Source of the DNA: Thermohalobaculum sp039028795
Lineage (GTDB): Bacteria; Pseudomonadota; Alphaproteobacteria; Rhodobacterales; Rhodobacteraceae
DNA length: 64,000 nucleotides
Assembly: GCA_039028795.1 (NCBI GenBank)
Contig: JBCCHJ010000020.1
Span: 13,858 to 77,857 of the forward strand
Direction: 5' to 3'
Both the position numbers and the translations under genes were made by a program. Position 1 is the first letter of the stretch, and each line of letters begins with the position of its first letter. The notes under the pieces are model-generated. The model did not search any database. It had not been told where the DNA came from and worked only from the letters and a program-made list of their open reading frames with translations. This document shows positions 1-8,605 of the stretch, in pieces.

Positions 1-1151
1 GATGATTGCAGGGCAGAATAGACCGCAATCCCCAGACCCAGCGCAACCAGCGGCGCCGAGAACGCAAACCCAGGACCCTGCAGCATCAGCAGGCCCAGCA
101 CAGGCAGCAGCCAGATCAAAATCGCAAAAATTGCCCCCGGACGGCCAACCAGGGCCCCTGCGCGGGCCAGGTACATCACACCGACGATTGCGAAGACCAA
201 TTCGTAGTAGATGGCATAAGGCGTGATCAGGAGGATCGCAAAAGCCAGCCCGGCGGCTTTCAGATCGTAAGCGGCTTTTGACCACCAAAGCCAGGCCAAC
301 GCAGCAGCGGCCAAAAGACTGACACCTGCCTGGGCGATAAACGCGGTATCGCGGTCCAGCCCGGCCATGACCGAGCTGCCATAGCCCGAGGTCATCATCG
401 CAACCAGATCGGATTGCCGGATCAGGTCGCCACCGTCTTTGAGTTGCTGGAAGAACAGCGGCCAATAATCGGCCCCCGGCCAGATCAGCGAAGACAGCAC
501 AATCGCAGCCGTGCCAAGGCAAGCCCAAAGGATCACCCGCCAATACCCGGCCGCGATCAGCACCACGGGGATGGCCAGGCCAAGCTGAGGCTTCAAAGTC
601 ATCGCCGCGATCAAAAGACCGGCCAAGAGATGGTGCTGCCGGCGCAGGGCCTCCAGCACTAAAACCAGCAACGCCGCGAAGATCAGCGAGTTCTGTCCCA
701 AAGCCAAGGTGATCAGCACCGCCGGGGCGGTTATGGCCAAAGGCCACCCACCCGGAATTGCCTGGGCCGGGCGGCGCAGCGCATAAGCAAAAAGCGCAAA
801 GGAGATCAGCCCAAAGGCAAGCCATGCCCAGAAAAACGACAGCATCCCGAAAGGCAACAGCAGCGACAGCCAGCCCGGCGGATAGAGCCACAGCATTGGG
901 AACGTCTCAGTCCCCTCGGGCAGGCTGCGGGCTGCGTTCAAGGCGTCCATGTCAAAGGGCACAAGCGGGCCCTGCGCCAGGGTCAGCTTCGCCGCGCCCC
1001 AAAATACCGCGAAATCCACATCCAAGGCTTTGCCGGGCCCAGCAGATTGCATCTCCCGCCAAAGACCGGCGATCCAGCCAGCCGCACACATTGCTGCGAC
1101 CAAGGCCACCAGCCAGCCAAATTTGCGCAGATTTTCGGACGCCCCGTTCAT
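1..1151 (-). CDS. GT87/DUF2029-type polyprenol-linked glycosyltransferase, 3' end cut by window
   Basis: Reading the minus strand from the ATG at 1151 gives an open frame of 383 codons that runs off the window start. It is a polytopic membrane protein: an N-terminal hydrophobic helix, a luminal loop containing VDFAVFWGAAKL and later LWLYPPGWL, then many hydrophobic segments, and PYAIYYELV towards the end. This layout (acidic residues in the first loop, then about ten helices) matches the DUF2029/GT87 family, which uses polyprenyl-phosphate sugars. The acceptor cannot be told. It is divergent from the downstream methyltransferase gene. The C-terminus is missing from the window. The family call is fairly confident, the function only general. 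Confidence 0.72.
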   Translation of the reverse strand, partial: MNGASENLRKFGWLVALVAAMCAAGWIAGLWREMQSAGPGKALDVDFAVFWGAAKLTLAQGPLVPFDMDALNAARSLPEGTETFPMLWLYPPGWLSLLLPFGMLSFFWAWLAFGLISFALFAYALRRPAQAIPGGWPLAITAPAVLITLALGQNSLIFAALLVLVLEALRRQHHLLAGLLIAAMTLKPQLGLAIPVVLIAAGYWRVILWACLGTAAIVLSSLIWPGADYWPLFFQQLKDGGDLIRQSDLVAMMTSGYGSSVMAGLDRDTAFIAQAGVSLLAAAALAWLWWSKAAYDLKAAGLAFAILLITPYAIYYELVFAIVGVMYLARAGALVGRPGAIFAILIWLLPVLGLLMLQGPGFAFSAPLVALGLGIAVYSALQS

Positions 1152-1275
1152 CGCGCGCTCTCCTGACGGGCTAATTGGGCAAGAGGATGACAGTAATCAT
1201 TCTTTTGACCCGTTGATATTCTGCCAAAATCGGCGAAACTTTCCGGTACGTCAAACCATTCTGACCGGACGTGCA

Positions 1276-1728
1276 ATGCCTGCCAAATCTATCGAAACAC
1301 CGCTGGGATGGATCACCCTGACCGAAGAGGACGGGGCGATCACGGCGTTGAATTGGACAGGCGGGCACAGCGATGAGACCGAGTTGCTGGAACAGGCAAC
1401 CGGGCAGCTTTCCGCCTACTTCGCCCACGATCTGAAAGACTTCGACCTGCCCCTGCGCCCGAAGGGTGATGCCTTTCAGCAATCGGTCTGCAAGGCGATG
1501 CAGGCGATCCCGTACGGAGAAACACGGGAATATGGGCAAATCGCCAAGGATCTCGGGTCGATGCCACAGCCGGTGGGGAATGCCTGCGGCGGAAATTCGA
1601 TCGCCATCATCATCCCCTGCCACCGGATCGTGGGGGCCACGGGCCTGGGTGGGTTCTCGGCCCCTGGTGGGATCGAGACCAAGGTCGCCCTGCTGAAGCA
1701 CGAAGGGGCGTATGGGTTGTTGATTTAA
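1276..1728 (+). CDS. ogt: methylated-DNA-[protein]-cysteine S-methyltransferase (Ogt/MGMT type)
   Basis: The 150-residue protein repairs O6-alkylguanine by moving the alkyl group onto its own cysteine. The acceptor lies in IIIPCHRIVGATG (Cys about 115), followed by the family-typical GLGGFSAPGGIETKVALLKHEG. The DNA-binding part EYGQIAKDLG precedes it. The frame stays open far upstream (to 949), but that extension has no family similarity. The ATG at 1276 starts directly before the MPAKSIETPLGWITL sequence expected of the N-terminal domain. It is a stand-alone gene without an Ada regulatory domain. Downstream lies a repeat-rich stretch. Confidence 0.93.
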   Translation: MPAKSIETPLGWITLTEEDGAITALNWTGGHSDETELLEQATGQLSAYFAHDLKDFDLPLRPKGDAFQQSVCKAMQAIPYGETREYGQIAKDLGSMPQPVGNACGGNSIAIIIPCHRIVGATGLGGFSAPGGIETKVALLKHEGAYGLLI

Positions 1729-1812
1729 GCGTAGGGTGCGTGGACGTCTCAGTCGGCAGCGCATTTCGCAGGAATGCGCGCGCGGCCACCTTACCGGCAA
1801 ACGTAATATGTA

Positions 1813-1832
1813 GGGTGGGTTTCAACCCACCC
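1813..1832. repeat. dispersed GTAGGGTGGGTT-type palindrome, copy 1
   Basis: A perfect inverted repeat, GGGTGGGTT-TC-AACCCACCC, preceded by TA. Related palindromes occur at 2157, 38373, 42161, 61234 and 61274. It sits between the alkyltransferase and the SEC-C remnant. Confidence 0.85.
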
Positions 1833-1848
1833 ATGTCATTCTCGATCC

Positions 1849-2090
1849 CTAAAAGTAGTGATCTCTGTTGCTGCCGTCATACCGGCCCGCCTTCAGGCAA
1901 CACTTCTTGAACCGCTTGCCCGACCCACAGGGGCAGAGATCGTTGCGGCCCAGCTTCTCCGTCAGTTCCACTTCGCCCGCGCACCATGCGGTATCCGGTC
2001 TTGACCTGGGTCTCTGATGGGAACGAACGCCGCCGCTTAGAGGTTACCTCGAAAGGACGGCTGGTCTTCGGGTTTGATGCGCTTTGCCAT
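1849..2090 (-). pseudogene. small SEC-C zinc-motif protein, broken by two frameshifts
   Basis: Three consecutive minus-strand reading frames join into one plausible 80-residue protein. It starts MAKRIKPEDQ at 2090. It continues in a second frame with RPFEVTSKRRRSFPSETQ and VKTGYRMV. It ends in a third frame with LTEKLGRNDLCPCGSGKRF and KKCCLKAGRYDG, stopping at 1851-1849. The last part carries the SEC-C signature (CxCxSGKxxKxCC), a zinc-binding motif known from SecA tails and many small stand-alone proteins. The total span is 242 bases, not a multiple of three. The third frame hits a stop upstream without a start. I infer a decayed gene; sequencing error is the alternative. Confidence 0.6.
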
Positions 2091-2156
2091 GATAGCCTCC
2101 ATCGGTTGGAAATGGGCCGGTCGGATACAGGCCAACACTGTGGATTGCAACGGTAG

Positions 2157-2174
2157 GGTGGGTTGAAACCCACC
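2157..2174. repeat. dispersed GTAGGGTGGGTT-type palindrome, copy 2
   Basis: GGTGGGTT-GA-AACCCACC preceded by TAG, the same element as at 1813 but with a different two-base loop. Confidence 0.8.
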
Positions 2175-2444
2175 GGCGCGGCGCTTCTGAGGTTGGCTGG
2201 ACATCTCGCTTACCCAACTCATCCACCCTGAGCATCCCTTCTTCGAACAATACTCGACAAGGACCCGCCGGCAAACAGGCTTTGTTCGATCCAACGGGTG
2301 TACAACACCCCCAAGCCCCGTTGCGTAAAACCGCATCCGACCGCGCGCTGTTGCGGCCATTCCTGGATTCCGTCATTGCCTGCTGGCGCTAGATCAAGCG
2401 GACGCTCGGACCAGCCAGGTGACGACGGTCTGAACCGATGTGTC

Positions 2445-2499
2445 ATCTCCGCGAAGGCGGAGATCTCAGTGGCCACAGAGATTCCCGTCTGCACGGGAA
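2445..2499. repeat. double-hairpin interspersed repeat
   Basis: Two neighbouring inverted repeats: ATCTCCGC-gaag-GCGGAGAT at 2445-2464 and TTCCCGT-ctgc-ACGGGAA at 2482-2499. The arrangement resembles short interspersed repeats common between genes in roseobacters; that comparison is from memory. Confidence 0.6.
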
Positions 2500-2865
2500 C
2501 GACAACCAAACGGGCACACTTTCTCGCGTCATGACCCGACTTGACCGGGGCATATCCGTGACCGACAAGCGTTGACAGCGGGAAAGCTCGCCCGCTCGCG
2601 ATTTCCCCCCAATTGTCCTCAGTTATCGCATTAGCGAACAATTAAACGAAAAAAGTCGTCATTGATGTCGTCACAACGGATATCGTCATATTCGCGGCGG
2701 AATACCCCCTTTTGCAGATCTCAAAATCGCTCCAAGCTGGGGGTTGAGGTCTGATCCTTGTGCATTCAAACCGCGCTTTGTGCGGCCCATTTGCTGGCCT
2801 ATCATGCATCAGAAAAATTTTGGCCGATACCCAAGGAATCCCGATCCTGATCCGTCTAAAGGGGT

Positions 2866-3699
2866 ATGAAACGGATAAAACAGACCTTTGCGGATCCCCG
2901 CCACGGGCAGATCCTGGCGCTCAGCACATTGATTTCGCTGGGAATTTGGGCCTATGCGTTCGAGATGCCGTGGTGGCGGCCGGTGACTGCTTTGGGCGTC
3001 GCGATTGCGGTGCAGTTCGCGGTAGCCCGAGTCATGCACTTTCGCTTTGATTGGCGCTCCGCCGCGATCTCGGCATTATCTCTGACGCTGCTGCTGCGGA
3101 CTGAGGGACCCGGGCTGGTCGCCCTGGCCGCAACCCTCGCGATCGGATCCAAGCTGATCCGTTGGGACGGGCGGCATTTCTTCAACCCCACGGCCTTTGC
3201 TATCGTACTGACAGTGCTGGCTTTTCCCACCGCATGGGTGTCCCCTGGCCAATGGGGCACCGCAGGGTGGATCGCCGTGGTCGCAGCCGGCGCTGGGCTG
3301 GCCGTGACCTACGGCGCACGGCGGTTCGAGGTCCCGGCCCTGTTCCTGGCCTTCTGGGCCGCGCTGTCCTTCGCACGGGCCTGGTACTTAGGCGATCCCA
3401 TGGCGATCCCGCTGCACCAGATGTCATCCGGTGCCCTGGTCGTCTTCGCCTTCTTCATGATTTCCGACCCCATGACTGCCCCCTGGAACCCCGTCGCCCG
3501 GGCTGCTTGGGTCGGTTTGGTCGCCGTCACCGGATTCATGTTGCAAATCAACTGGATAGTCGACGCAGGCCCCCTGTTCGGCCTGGTTCTGATGGCCCCG
3601 TTGGTGCCTGTCCTTAACCGCCTTTTCCCCTCCCGCGCGCTGACATGGCGCCTTCACCCGAATGCAAAGCAAGGAGATCCCCAATGCGCAGTACCTTAA
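2866..3699 (+). CDS. RnfD/NqrB-like integral membrane protein
   Basis: A 277-residue protein with about eight to nine hydrophobic helices that belongs to the NQR2/RnfD/RnfE membrane family. Recognisable parts are DWRSAAISALSLTLLLRT near residue 60, the HFFNPTAFAIVL segment near 105, and SSGALVVFAFFMISDPMTAP near 190. The last corresponds to the region where NqrB and RnfD attach FMN through a threonine in SGAT. Here that position is Leu/Val, so covalent flavin binding is doubtful. It starts after AAAGGGG and overlaps the next gene by 16 bases. The partner is a DUF2330 protein, not other Rnf subunits, so this is not a classical Rnf complex. Confidence 0.82.
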   Translation: MKRIKQTFADPRHGQILALSTLISLGIWAYAFEMPWWRPVTALGVAIAVQFAVARVMHFRFDWRSAAISALSLTLLLRTEGPGLVALAATLAIGSKLIRWDGRHFFNPTAFAIVLTVLAFPTAWVSPGQWGTAGWIAVVAAGAGLAVTYGARRFEVPALFLAFWAALSFARAWYLGDPMAIPLHQMSSGALVVFAFFMISDPMTAPWNPVARAAWVGLVAVTGFMLQINWIVDAGPLFGLVLMAPLVPVLNRLFPSRALTWRLHPNAKQGDPQCAVP

Positions 3700-5024
3700 G
3701 ACGCTGCCTAAAAGCCTGCGCCGTGACAGCGGCACTGGTCCTGGCCCCCGGAGCTGCCAACGCATTCTGCGGCTTCTATGTCGCCAAAGGCGATAGCGAG
3801 CTTTTCAACGAAGCCTCGAAGGTCGTGATGGTCCGCGATCAGGACCGCACGGTCATCACCATGGCCAACGACTTCCAGGGCGACGTCAAAGACTTCGCAA
3901 TGGTCATCCCGGCCCCAACTGTTCTGAAACGCGAACAAATCCATGTCTCCGAGAACGCGATCATCGAGCATCTTGATGCCTTCACCGCCCCGCGTCTGGT
4001 CGAGTATTTCGACCCAAATCCGTGCGAACAAAGACGCTATGAACTGAATGACATTGTGAGCCTACAAGCGGCACCAGTTGCCGAATCCGAAGACAGCGCC
4101 ATCCGCGCCAAGTCCTTAGGCGTGAAGATCGAGGCCGAATACACCGTCGGCGAATACGATATCCTGATCCTCAGCGCCAAAGAATCAGACGGTCTGGAAA
4201 CCTGGCTGACCGAAAACGGCTATCGCATTCCCGACGGCGCAACGGATGTGCTGGGGTCTTACATCAAGCAGGGCATGAAGTTCTTCGTCGCCCGCGTGAA
4301 CCTGGAAGAACATGCCAAGACCGGTCGCACGTTCCTGCGCCCCCTGCAGATCGCCTTTGAATCCGAAAAGTTCATGCTGCCGATCCGACTGGGTACCGTG
4401 AACTCGAAGGGCAAGCAGGACCTGATCTTGTGGACCCTGACGCGCACAGGCCGGGTCGAGACCGCAAACTACCGGACAGAGCGCATGCCCACGGGTCAGA
4501 CGATCCCGACATACATCAAGAATGACTTCGGTCCGGCCTATAAAGCGATTTATGGCACCGCCGTCGACCGTGCCGGGGGCGCGGGCGTCCTGATGGAATA
4601 CGCCTGGGACATGGGATGGTGCGACCCCTGCGCAGCCGATCCACTGTCTGCCCGCGAATTGCGCGAATTGGGTGTCTTCTGGGTTGACAAGGATGGTGGC
4701 CGCGGCGGCGCGCAGGATGTCTTCGTCACGCGTTTGCATGCCCGGTATGATGCGGAAAGCTTCCCCGAAGACCTGCGCCTGATCGAAACCGGGGACCGCG
4801 AAAACTTCCAGGGCCGGTATGTCCTGCAGCACCCTTGGAAGGGCAATGACAATTGCGAAGCCGCCAAGGAATACCGGGCCAGCCTGCCGGAGCGGTTCGA
4901 AAAAGAAGCCCAAGTGCTGGCCAATCTGACGGGCTGGAGCGTCGAGGAAATCCGGGCCGAGATGACTAAGGCCGGTATGACCCCTGGCGAGATCAAACCC
5001 TGGTGGGAAAAGATCTGGGATTGA
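3684..5024 (+). CDS. DUF2330 domain secreted/periplasmic protein
   Basis: A 446-residue protein that starts at the ATG at 3684, behind AAGGAG. It has a clear signal peptide (MRSTLRRCLKACAVTAALVL, cleavage after GAANA). The mature part begins FCGFYVAKGD and then VVMVRDQDRTVITMANDFQG, the typical DUF2330 opening. It contains several Cys, including WCDPCAADP near residue 314. The function of the family is not established. Translational overlap with the RnfD-like gene suggests the two act together at the membrane, perhaps in a redox step, but this is inference. A strong hairpin follows. Confidence 0.85.
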   Translation: MRSTLRRCLKACAVTAALVLAPGAANAFCGFYVAKGDSELFNEASKVVMVRDQDRTVITMANDFQGDVKDFAMVIPAPTVLKREQIHVSENAIIEHLDAFTAPRLVEYFDPNPCEQRRYELNDIVSLQAAPVAESEDSAIRAKSLGVKIEAEYTVGEYDILILSAKESDGLETWLTENGYRIPDGATDVLGSYIKQGMKFFVARVNLEEHAKTGRTFLRPLQIAFESEKFMLPIRLGTVNSKGKQDLILWTLTRTGRVETANYRTERMPTGQTIPTYIKNDFGPAYKAIYGTAVDRAGGAGVLMEYAWDMGWCDPCAADPLSARELRELGVFWVDKDGGRGGAQDVFVTRLHARYDAESFPEDLRLIETGDRENFQGRYVLQHPWKGNDNCEAAKEYRASLPERFEKEAQVLANLTGWSVEEIRAEMTKAGMTPGEIKPWWEKIWD

Positions 5025-5040
5025 TCCTTCGGTGTGCGTT

Positions 5041-5059
5041 GCGGGGGCCTTGCCCCCGC
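5041..5059. terminator. terminator hairpin between convergent genes
   Basis: GCGGGGGC-CTT-GCCCCCGC, an 8-bp GC-rich stem directly after the DUF2330 stop, followed by CTCTTTCTT. It lies between convergent genes and may serve both. Confidence 0.75.
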
Positions 5060-5067
5060 GCTCTTTC

Positions 5068-5790
5068 TTAACGTTTGCTCCACGATACCCAGAGTTCAGC
5101 CGCACTAGGACCCTCCCAACGACACCAAATGTTGTCGCCCGCAGCGCCGGGTCCTAGATCCGCGAGTGTGAAGGGAACTGGGTTGGCATCTCCGTTGTTT
5201 GCGATGACAAGCCCTGCGCCAGTTGGCGGTTCTTGTTCGCCGCCTCGGGCGACCAGTAAGCAACCGCGCGTGTGCGGATAGTTCTGTTCGTGCAGAACTG
5301 TGTCACCGCCAGAAGCGCTGATCGTGATCGAGTTCATTCGCGCCAATTCGTTGGTGCCTTCCAGCCGGACGAACACCCTGCTGGCGGTACCCGGAGCAAC
5401 AAATTCCAAACTTGTCACGCCAGTCGTCGTAACGGCTTGCGACGTAAAGAGCGCCGGGGTTGGCAACAGATCGAAGACGAGCATACTCAACCCCGACGAC
5501 GGTAGAGTATCCACATCGATTTCTACCCGATATCGCGCACCGGGTACTGTCGGCAAACTTTGATAGATCTGAGCGCGATCTGCAAACACAACGGATGCTG
5601 GCATCATTACCAGAGCTTCGACGCCAAAAATAACTGAAGCCCCGTTATCTAGATCTTGGGTCCAATGGCGCTCGATCGGGACTCCTCCGCCAGAAATACC
5701 AATTGGGCGGGCCTGAAAGGTGATAAATGAGGGTCGTTGACTAGTGACTTTGACCCAGTTGTCTCCAACGGTCAGAATTTGTTCGGGCAT
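5068..5790 (-). CDS. hypothetical protein, probably beta-rich; not recognised
   Basis: A 240-residue protein without a signal peptide or membrane segment that I do not recognise. The middle part (about 70-160: SVVFADRAQIYQSL, RYRVEIDVDTL, VFVRLEGTNELARMNSITIS) alternates like a jelly-roll carbohydrate-binding module. The C-terminal part is rich in Gly, Asn and Trp and ends WCRWEGPSAAELWVSWSKR. Openings such as ILTVGDNWVKVTSQ are reminiscent of phage tail or head-fibre proteins, but no other phage gene is nearby. It stands alone and is convergent with the DUF2330 gene. Confidence 0.5.
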   Translation of the reverse strand: MPEQILTVGDNWVKVTSQRPSFITFQARPIGISGGGVPIERHWTQDLDNGASVIFGVEALVMMPASVVFADRAQIYQSLPTVPGARYRVEIDVDTLPSSGLSMLVFDLLPTPALFTSQAVTTTGVTSLEFVAPGTASRVFVRLEGTNELARMNSITISASGGDTVLHEQNYPHTRGCLLVARGGEQEPPTGAGLVIANNGDANPVPFTLADLGPGAAGDNIWCRWEGPSAAELWVSWSKR

Positions 5791-5902
5791 TTCTACTCTT
5801 ACCTTGCCTCAATATAACCGCCCAGGAAGCTACACCCTTTCGTAGGGGTGTTGCGTCGATATATCCTTCCGTGCGCTGGTCCCTTTTTCAGCGCAACACT
5901 TA

Positions 5903-5921
5903 GGCCGCAAGAATGGCGGCC
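5903..5921 (-). terminator. possible terminator hairpin after the enolase-superfamily gene
   Basis: GGCCGC-caagaat-GCGGCC lies 58 bases beyond the minus-strand stop at 5979. There is no T-run, so termination is only possible. Confidence 0.4.
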
Positions 5922-5978
5922 ATCTCCTGCAGATTTCCGAGTGCGACTTCGGATTTTAGTACGCGGATCTACCTGATC

Positions 5979-7073
5979 CTAGGTCACCAGGTGCGCCGCC
6001 ACAGCGCCTTCATCCCAGTCCAGGCCCAGGCCGGACTTGTCCGGAACGATCAGATCGCCATCCTTCAGAGCATAGGGTTCCTGTAGGACTGGATCTGCCC
6101 AGCTTTGCCATTCCAGCCAATGGGCGGTTTCCGTCACGCGCATGACATGCGCGCCGACCTCTGGATACAAGTGCGTCGACATGGGCATACCCCAGGCCCC
6201 GGCGATGGCCGCGGCGCGCATCCAGCCGGTAACGCCGCCAATGCGCATGAAGTCGGGCATGGCCAGATCGCAGGCGCCCTTTTGCAAAGCATGGTGCATC
6301 TCGCGCGGACCATAGAAGTTCTCTCCAATCATCAGAGGGGTCTTCAGATCCTTCCGCAATTCGGCATAGCCATCGAAATTGTCATAGACGATTGGCTCTT
6401 CGATCCATTCTAGACCCAGGTCGTCCAACTGGCGGCATCGGTGCATGGCATCCGCTAGATTGAGGCCCTGGTTATAGTCGACCATGATCACGGTGCCGGG
6501 ACAGGCCTCTTGCACCGCGCGCAGTGTCGCGATGTCCTCTGCTGGGTCCTCGCGACCAGCGCGGATTTTCAAACCTTTGAAACCCGTGCCCTGCCCTTCG
6601 GCTTTCAGTTCGATGGCTTCGGCGGCGATAACTTCTGGCGGATGCAACCATCCCCCATTCGAGTTATAGGCCTTCACCGGACCCGGCGTTCCGCCCAGCA
6701 GGGTACACAGGGGCAGATTCTGCGCGCGGGCCAGGGTGTCCCACACCGCCATGTCCAGACCAGACACCGCGATCATGCTGAGCCCAGCGTAGCCGACAAA
6801 GTGCAGCGACTTCGCGGCTTTGTCATATGTCTCAGCAGGTGCAAGTTGGTGGCCCTTCAACATCTCACCCATATCATTCAGGGCGGGCACCAGATATTTC
6901 ATCGACTTCGGGACATAGGGTTCCAAATACGCCCGGCCCTGCACACCTTCTTCCGTCTGCAGGTCGATCAAAATCAGCGGCCAATGTTCGATGGTTGCAA
7001 TCCTGGCCTTCACGGGGCGATCCAATTTCAACAGAACCGGCCGGGCCGTAAGAGAGTGAAGGGTCAGGGTCAT
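5979..7073 (-). CDS. mandelate racemase/muconate lactonizing family enzyme (enolase superfamily)
   Basis: A 364-residue protein of the usual family length. Metal ligands are D199 (VDYNQ), E225 (WIEEP) and E251 (GENF). A D274-H301 pair (MPDFMRIGG, MSTHLYPEV) forms the dyad of the mandelate racemase subgroup. The base motif at about 169-171 is K-I-R, not the KxK of mandelate racemase itself, which points to a dehydratase or another activity. The substrate, probably a sugar acid or other carboxylate, cannot be read from sequence. No transporter or regulator gene accompanies it. Its upstream neighbour is a DUF3179 gene on the same strand, 75 bases away. Confidence 0.85.
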   Translation of the reverse strand: MTLTLHSLTARPVLLKLDRPVKARIATIEHWPLILIDLQTEEGVQGRAYLEPYVPKSMKYLVPALNDMGEMLKGHQLAPAETYDKAAKSLHFVGYAGLSMIAVSGLDMAVWDTLARAQNLPLCTLLGGTPGPVKAYNSNGGWLHPPEVIAAEAIELKAEGQGTGFKGLKIRAGREDPAEDIATLRAVQEACPGTVIMVDYNQGLNLADAMHRCRQLDDLGLEWIEEPIVYDNFDGYAELRKDLKTPLMIGENFYGPREMHHALQKGACDLAMPDFMRIGGVTGWMRAAAIAGAWGMPMSTHLYPEVGAHVMRVTETAHWLEWQSWADPVLQEPYALKDGDLIVPDKSGLGLDWDEGAVAAHLVT

Positions 7074-7148
7074 GCAGGCCTCGTGATAATCAAGGCCGCA
7101 TGGTATCGAAGCAGAAATCTAGGTGGAAGCCGCCCGGCTGATATCGGT

Positions 7149-8507
7149 CTAGGTCGGCTGGTACAGCTCACTTTCGGCGCCTAGATATCCATCCCAAGCG
7201 AACCAGTACGCGACGTGGCCGGGCATGCGGGGCAGCTTTTCCCCCGTCGGTCCGATCAAGGCATCTTCGGTAATCTGCCAAGCCCCGCCCGGCCCATTAA
7301 TGCCCTCAGCGCTGCCGGAAAATTCCAGATCACCACGATCATAGGCCCGTACCGTTCGCGTCATGGCGTTGCCGATCAGGACGACGTTGGACAACCCGAC
7401 TTGATCATTGATCACCGCTTGATTCGCGAAGGCGGTGATCGGCCATGCCTTCGCCCCGCCCGCAACGCGAATGCCATAGACGAAGTCCTTTTGCCGAAGC
7501 CGGGTCTGGTCGACAATCGTCGGAAACATTAGATCAGGCGAGGCGAAATAGTCGCGGTAGACAACCCCCGAACCATAATCACGCGAGAAACCGGTCTCGA
7601 TATCCAGAACCTGCGTCCCAGGGTTCTGCGCCTTCCAATTGGCCCAGGACGTGATTGTGACTGGCCGGATCTTCAGTTTAATCCCGGAGTGGGCCAGAGG
7701 GCCGCCTACGGGCTCACCCGTGAACTGGTTCCACAGGCTGTTTGTCGCGTGATCGTACATCAGCTTATTGGAGCGATAGAGGAACCCGGACGAGCCGAAG
7801 ACGAACGGTTGTTCTCTTCCCTCGACCTCTGTTTCGAACAAGATCCCAGCGCCGCACAACGTGCAGTAAGCCAAAGCCACGGGAACGCCGCCGATCACGT
7901 CGTTGAACATCTCGTGCCAACCCATAATGCGCAGGGGATAGGCCCGCGCATCGCCGTTGATCTCAACCCCGAAGACCAGATCTTCATCCAACAGGTAATC
8001 CGCGTCCGCCGCCGGGATCAGTTTGGGATCGTCCAGCGATGGAATGCCACCGACTTTGACGCCGCCCCAGGTGATTTCTTCAAACCGGATGCGCAGTTCT
8101 TCGCGGTCATTTGGTTCTTTGAAGAAGCCCAGGAACCGCGGGTCGATGCTGGCCCAGAACCACGTCTTCAGATCATAAAAGCTGGGATGCGGGATGATCT
8201 CGGGATGCGCTTCCTGGTAGAGCAGCGCTTCACGCCAGGTGTTGATTTCTTCGCCCGCCAGTTCCGACAGTGTTTCGCGGATCAGGACATGTTCGCCGCC
8301 AATGCGCATGAACAGGACCAGTGACGGGATGACGTCCTTCTTGCCACGCAGCAGGATCTTTTCGGCCGCCGCGGCCCGGTCGTCATGCTCACCAATCAGA
8401 AGCTGTCGGCTGATATCGAACAGATCTTCTTCCTCTGCCATCGCCGGGGTATTGAACAGAAAGATCGACAAGATCAGTGCGCCGAGGCGCGTCAGTAGGT
8501 TGGGCAT
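7149..8507 (-). CDS. DUF3179 domain exported protein
   Basis: A 452-residue protein with a signal peptide (LGALILSIFLFNTPAMA). The DUF3179 core runs from about residue 145 to the end. It includes GDARAYPLRIMGWHEMFND, VALAYCTLCGAGILF (two Cys in CTLC), GFLYRSNKLMYDHATNSLW and GFSRDYGSG. The family is widespread and uncharacterised. The conserved CTxC and His residues suggest metal or thiol chemistry in the periplasm, which is inference. The N-terminal 130 residues (DDRAAAAEKILLRGKKDVIP) look alpha-helical and repeat-like. Confidence 0.85.
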   Translation of the reverse strand: MPNLLTRLGALILSIFLFNTPAMAEEEDLFDISRQLLIGEHDDRAAAAEKILLRGKKDVIPSLVLFMRIGGEHVLIRETLSELAGEEINTWREALLYQEAHPEIIPHPSFYDLKTWFWASIDPRFLGFFKEPNDREELRIRFEEITWGGVKVGGIPSLDDPKLIPAADADYLLDEDLVFGVEINGDARAYPLRIMGWHEMFNDVIGGVPVALAYCTLCGAGILFETEVEGREQPFVFGSSGFLYRSNKLMYDHATNSLWNQFTGEPVGGPLAHSGIKLKIRPVTITSWANWKAQNPGTQVLDIETGFSRDYGSGVVYRDYFASPDLMFPTIVDQTRLRQKDFVYGIRVAGGAKAWPITAFANQAVINDQVGLSNVVLIGNAMTRTVRAYDRGDLEFSGSAEGINGPGGAWQITEDALIGPTGEKLPRMPGHVAYWFAWDGYLGAESELYQPT

Positions 8508-8605
8508 GGGCCATCTCCGTCCTTTGACGGCAACGATAACCGGGTCTCAGAGGCTTCGCAGCCAATGTGTCCCGGTCTCACCCAATCTTGTGAGGGCGTG
8601 AGGTA

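Larger units (their letters stand above)
2091..2865. other. gene-free, repeat-rich intergenic stretch
   Basis: No frame here shows a convincing ribosome site or family motif. The stretch holds a copy of the GGTGGGTT palindrome (2157-2174) and a double-hairpin element (2445-2499). It also holds degenerate sequence around 2370-2430 that resembles interspersed intergenic repeats. The 140-residue minus-strand frame at 2219-2641 reads straight through these hairpins and is not believed to be a gene. Confidence 0.6.

Noticed and set aside
949..1275. N-terminal extension of the alkyl-DNA methyltransferase
   Set aside because: It overlaps the divergent GT87-like gene on the opposite strand and has no family similarity.
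2219..2641. 140-residue minus-strand frame
   Set aside because: It reads straight through the double-hairpin repeat, has no ribosome site, and its residues are explained by repeat DNA.
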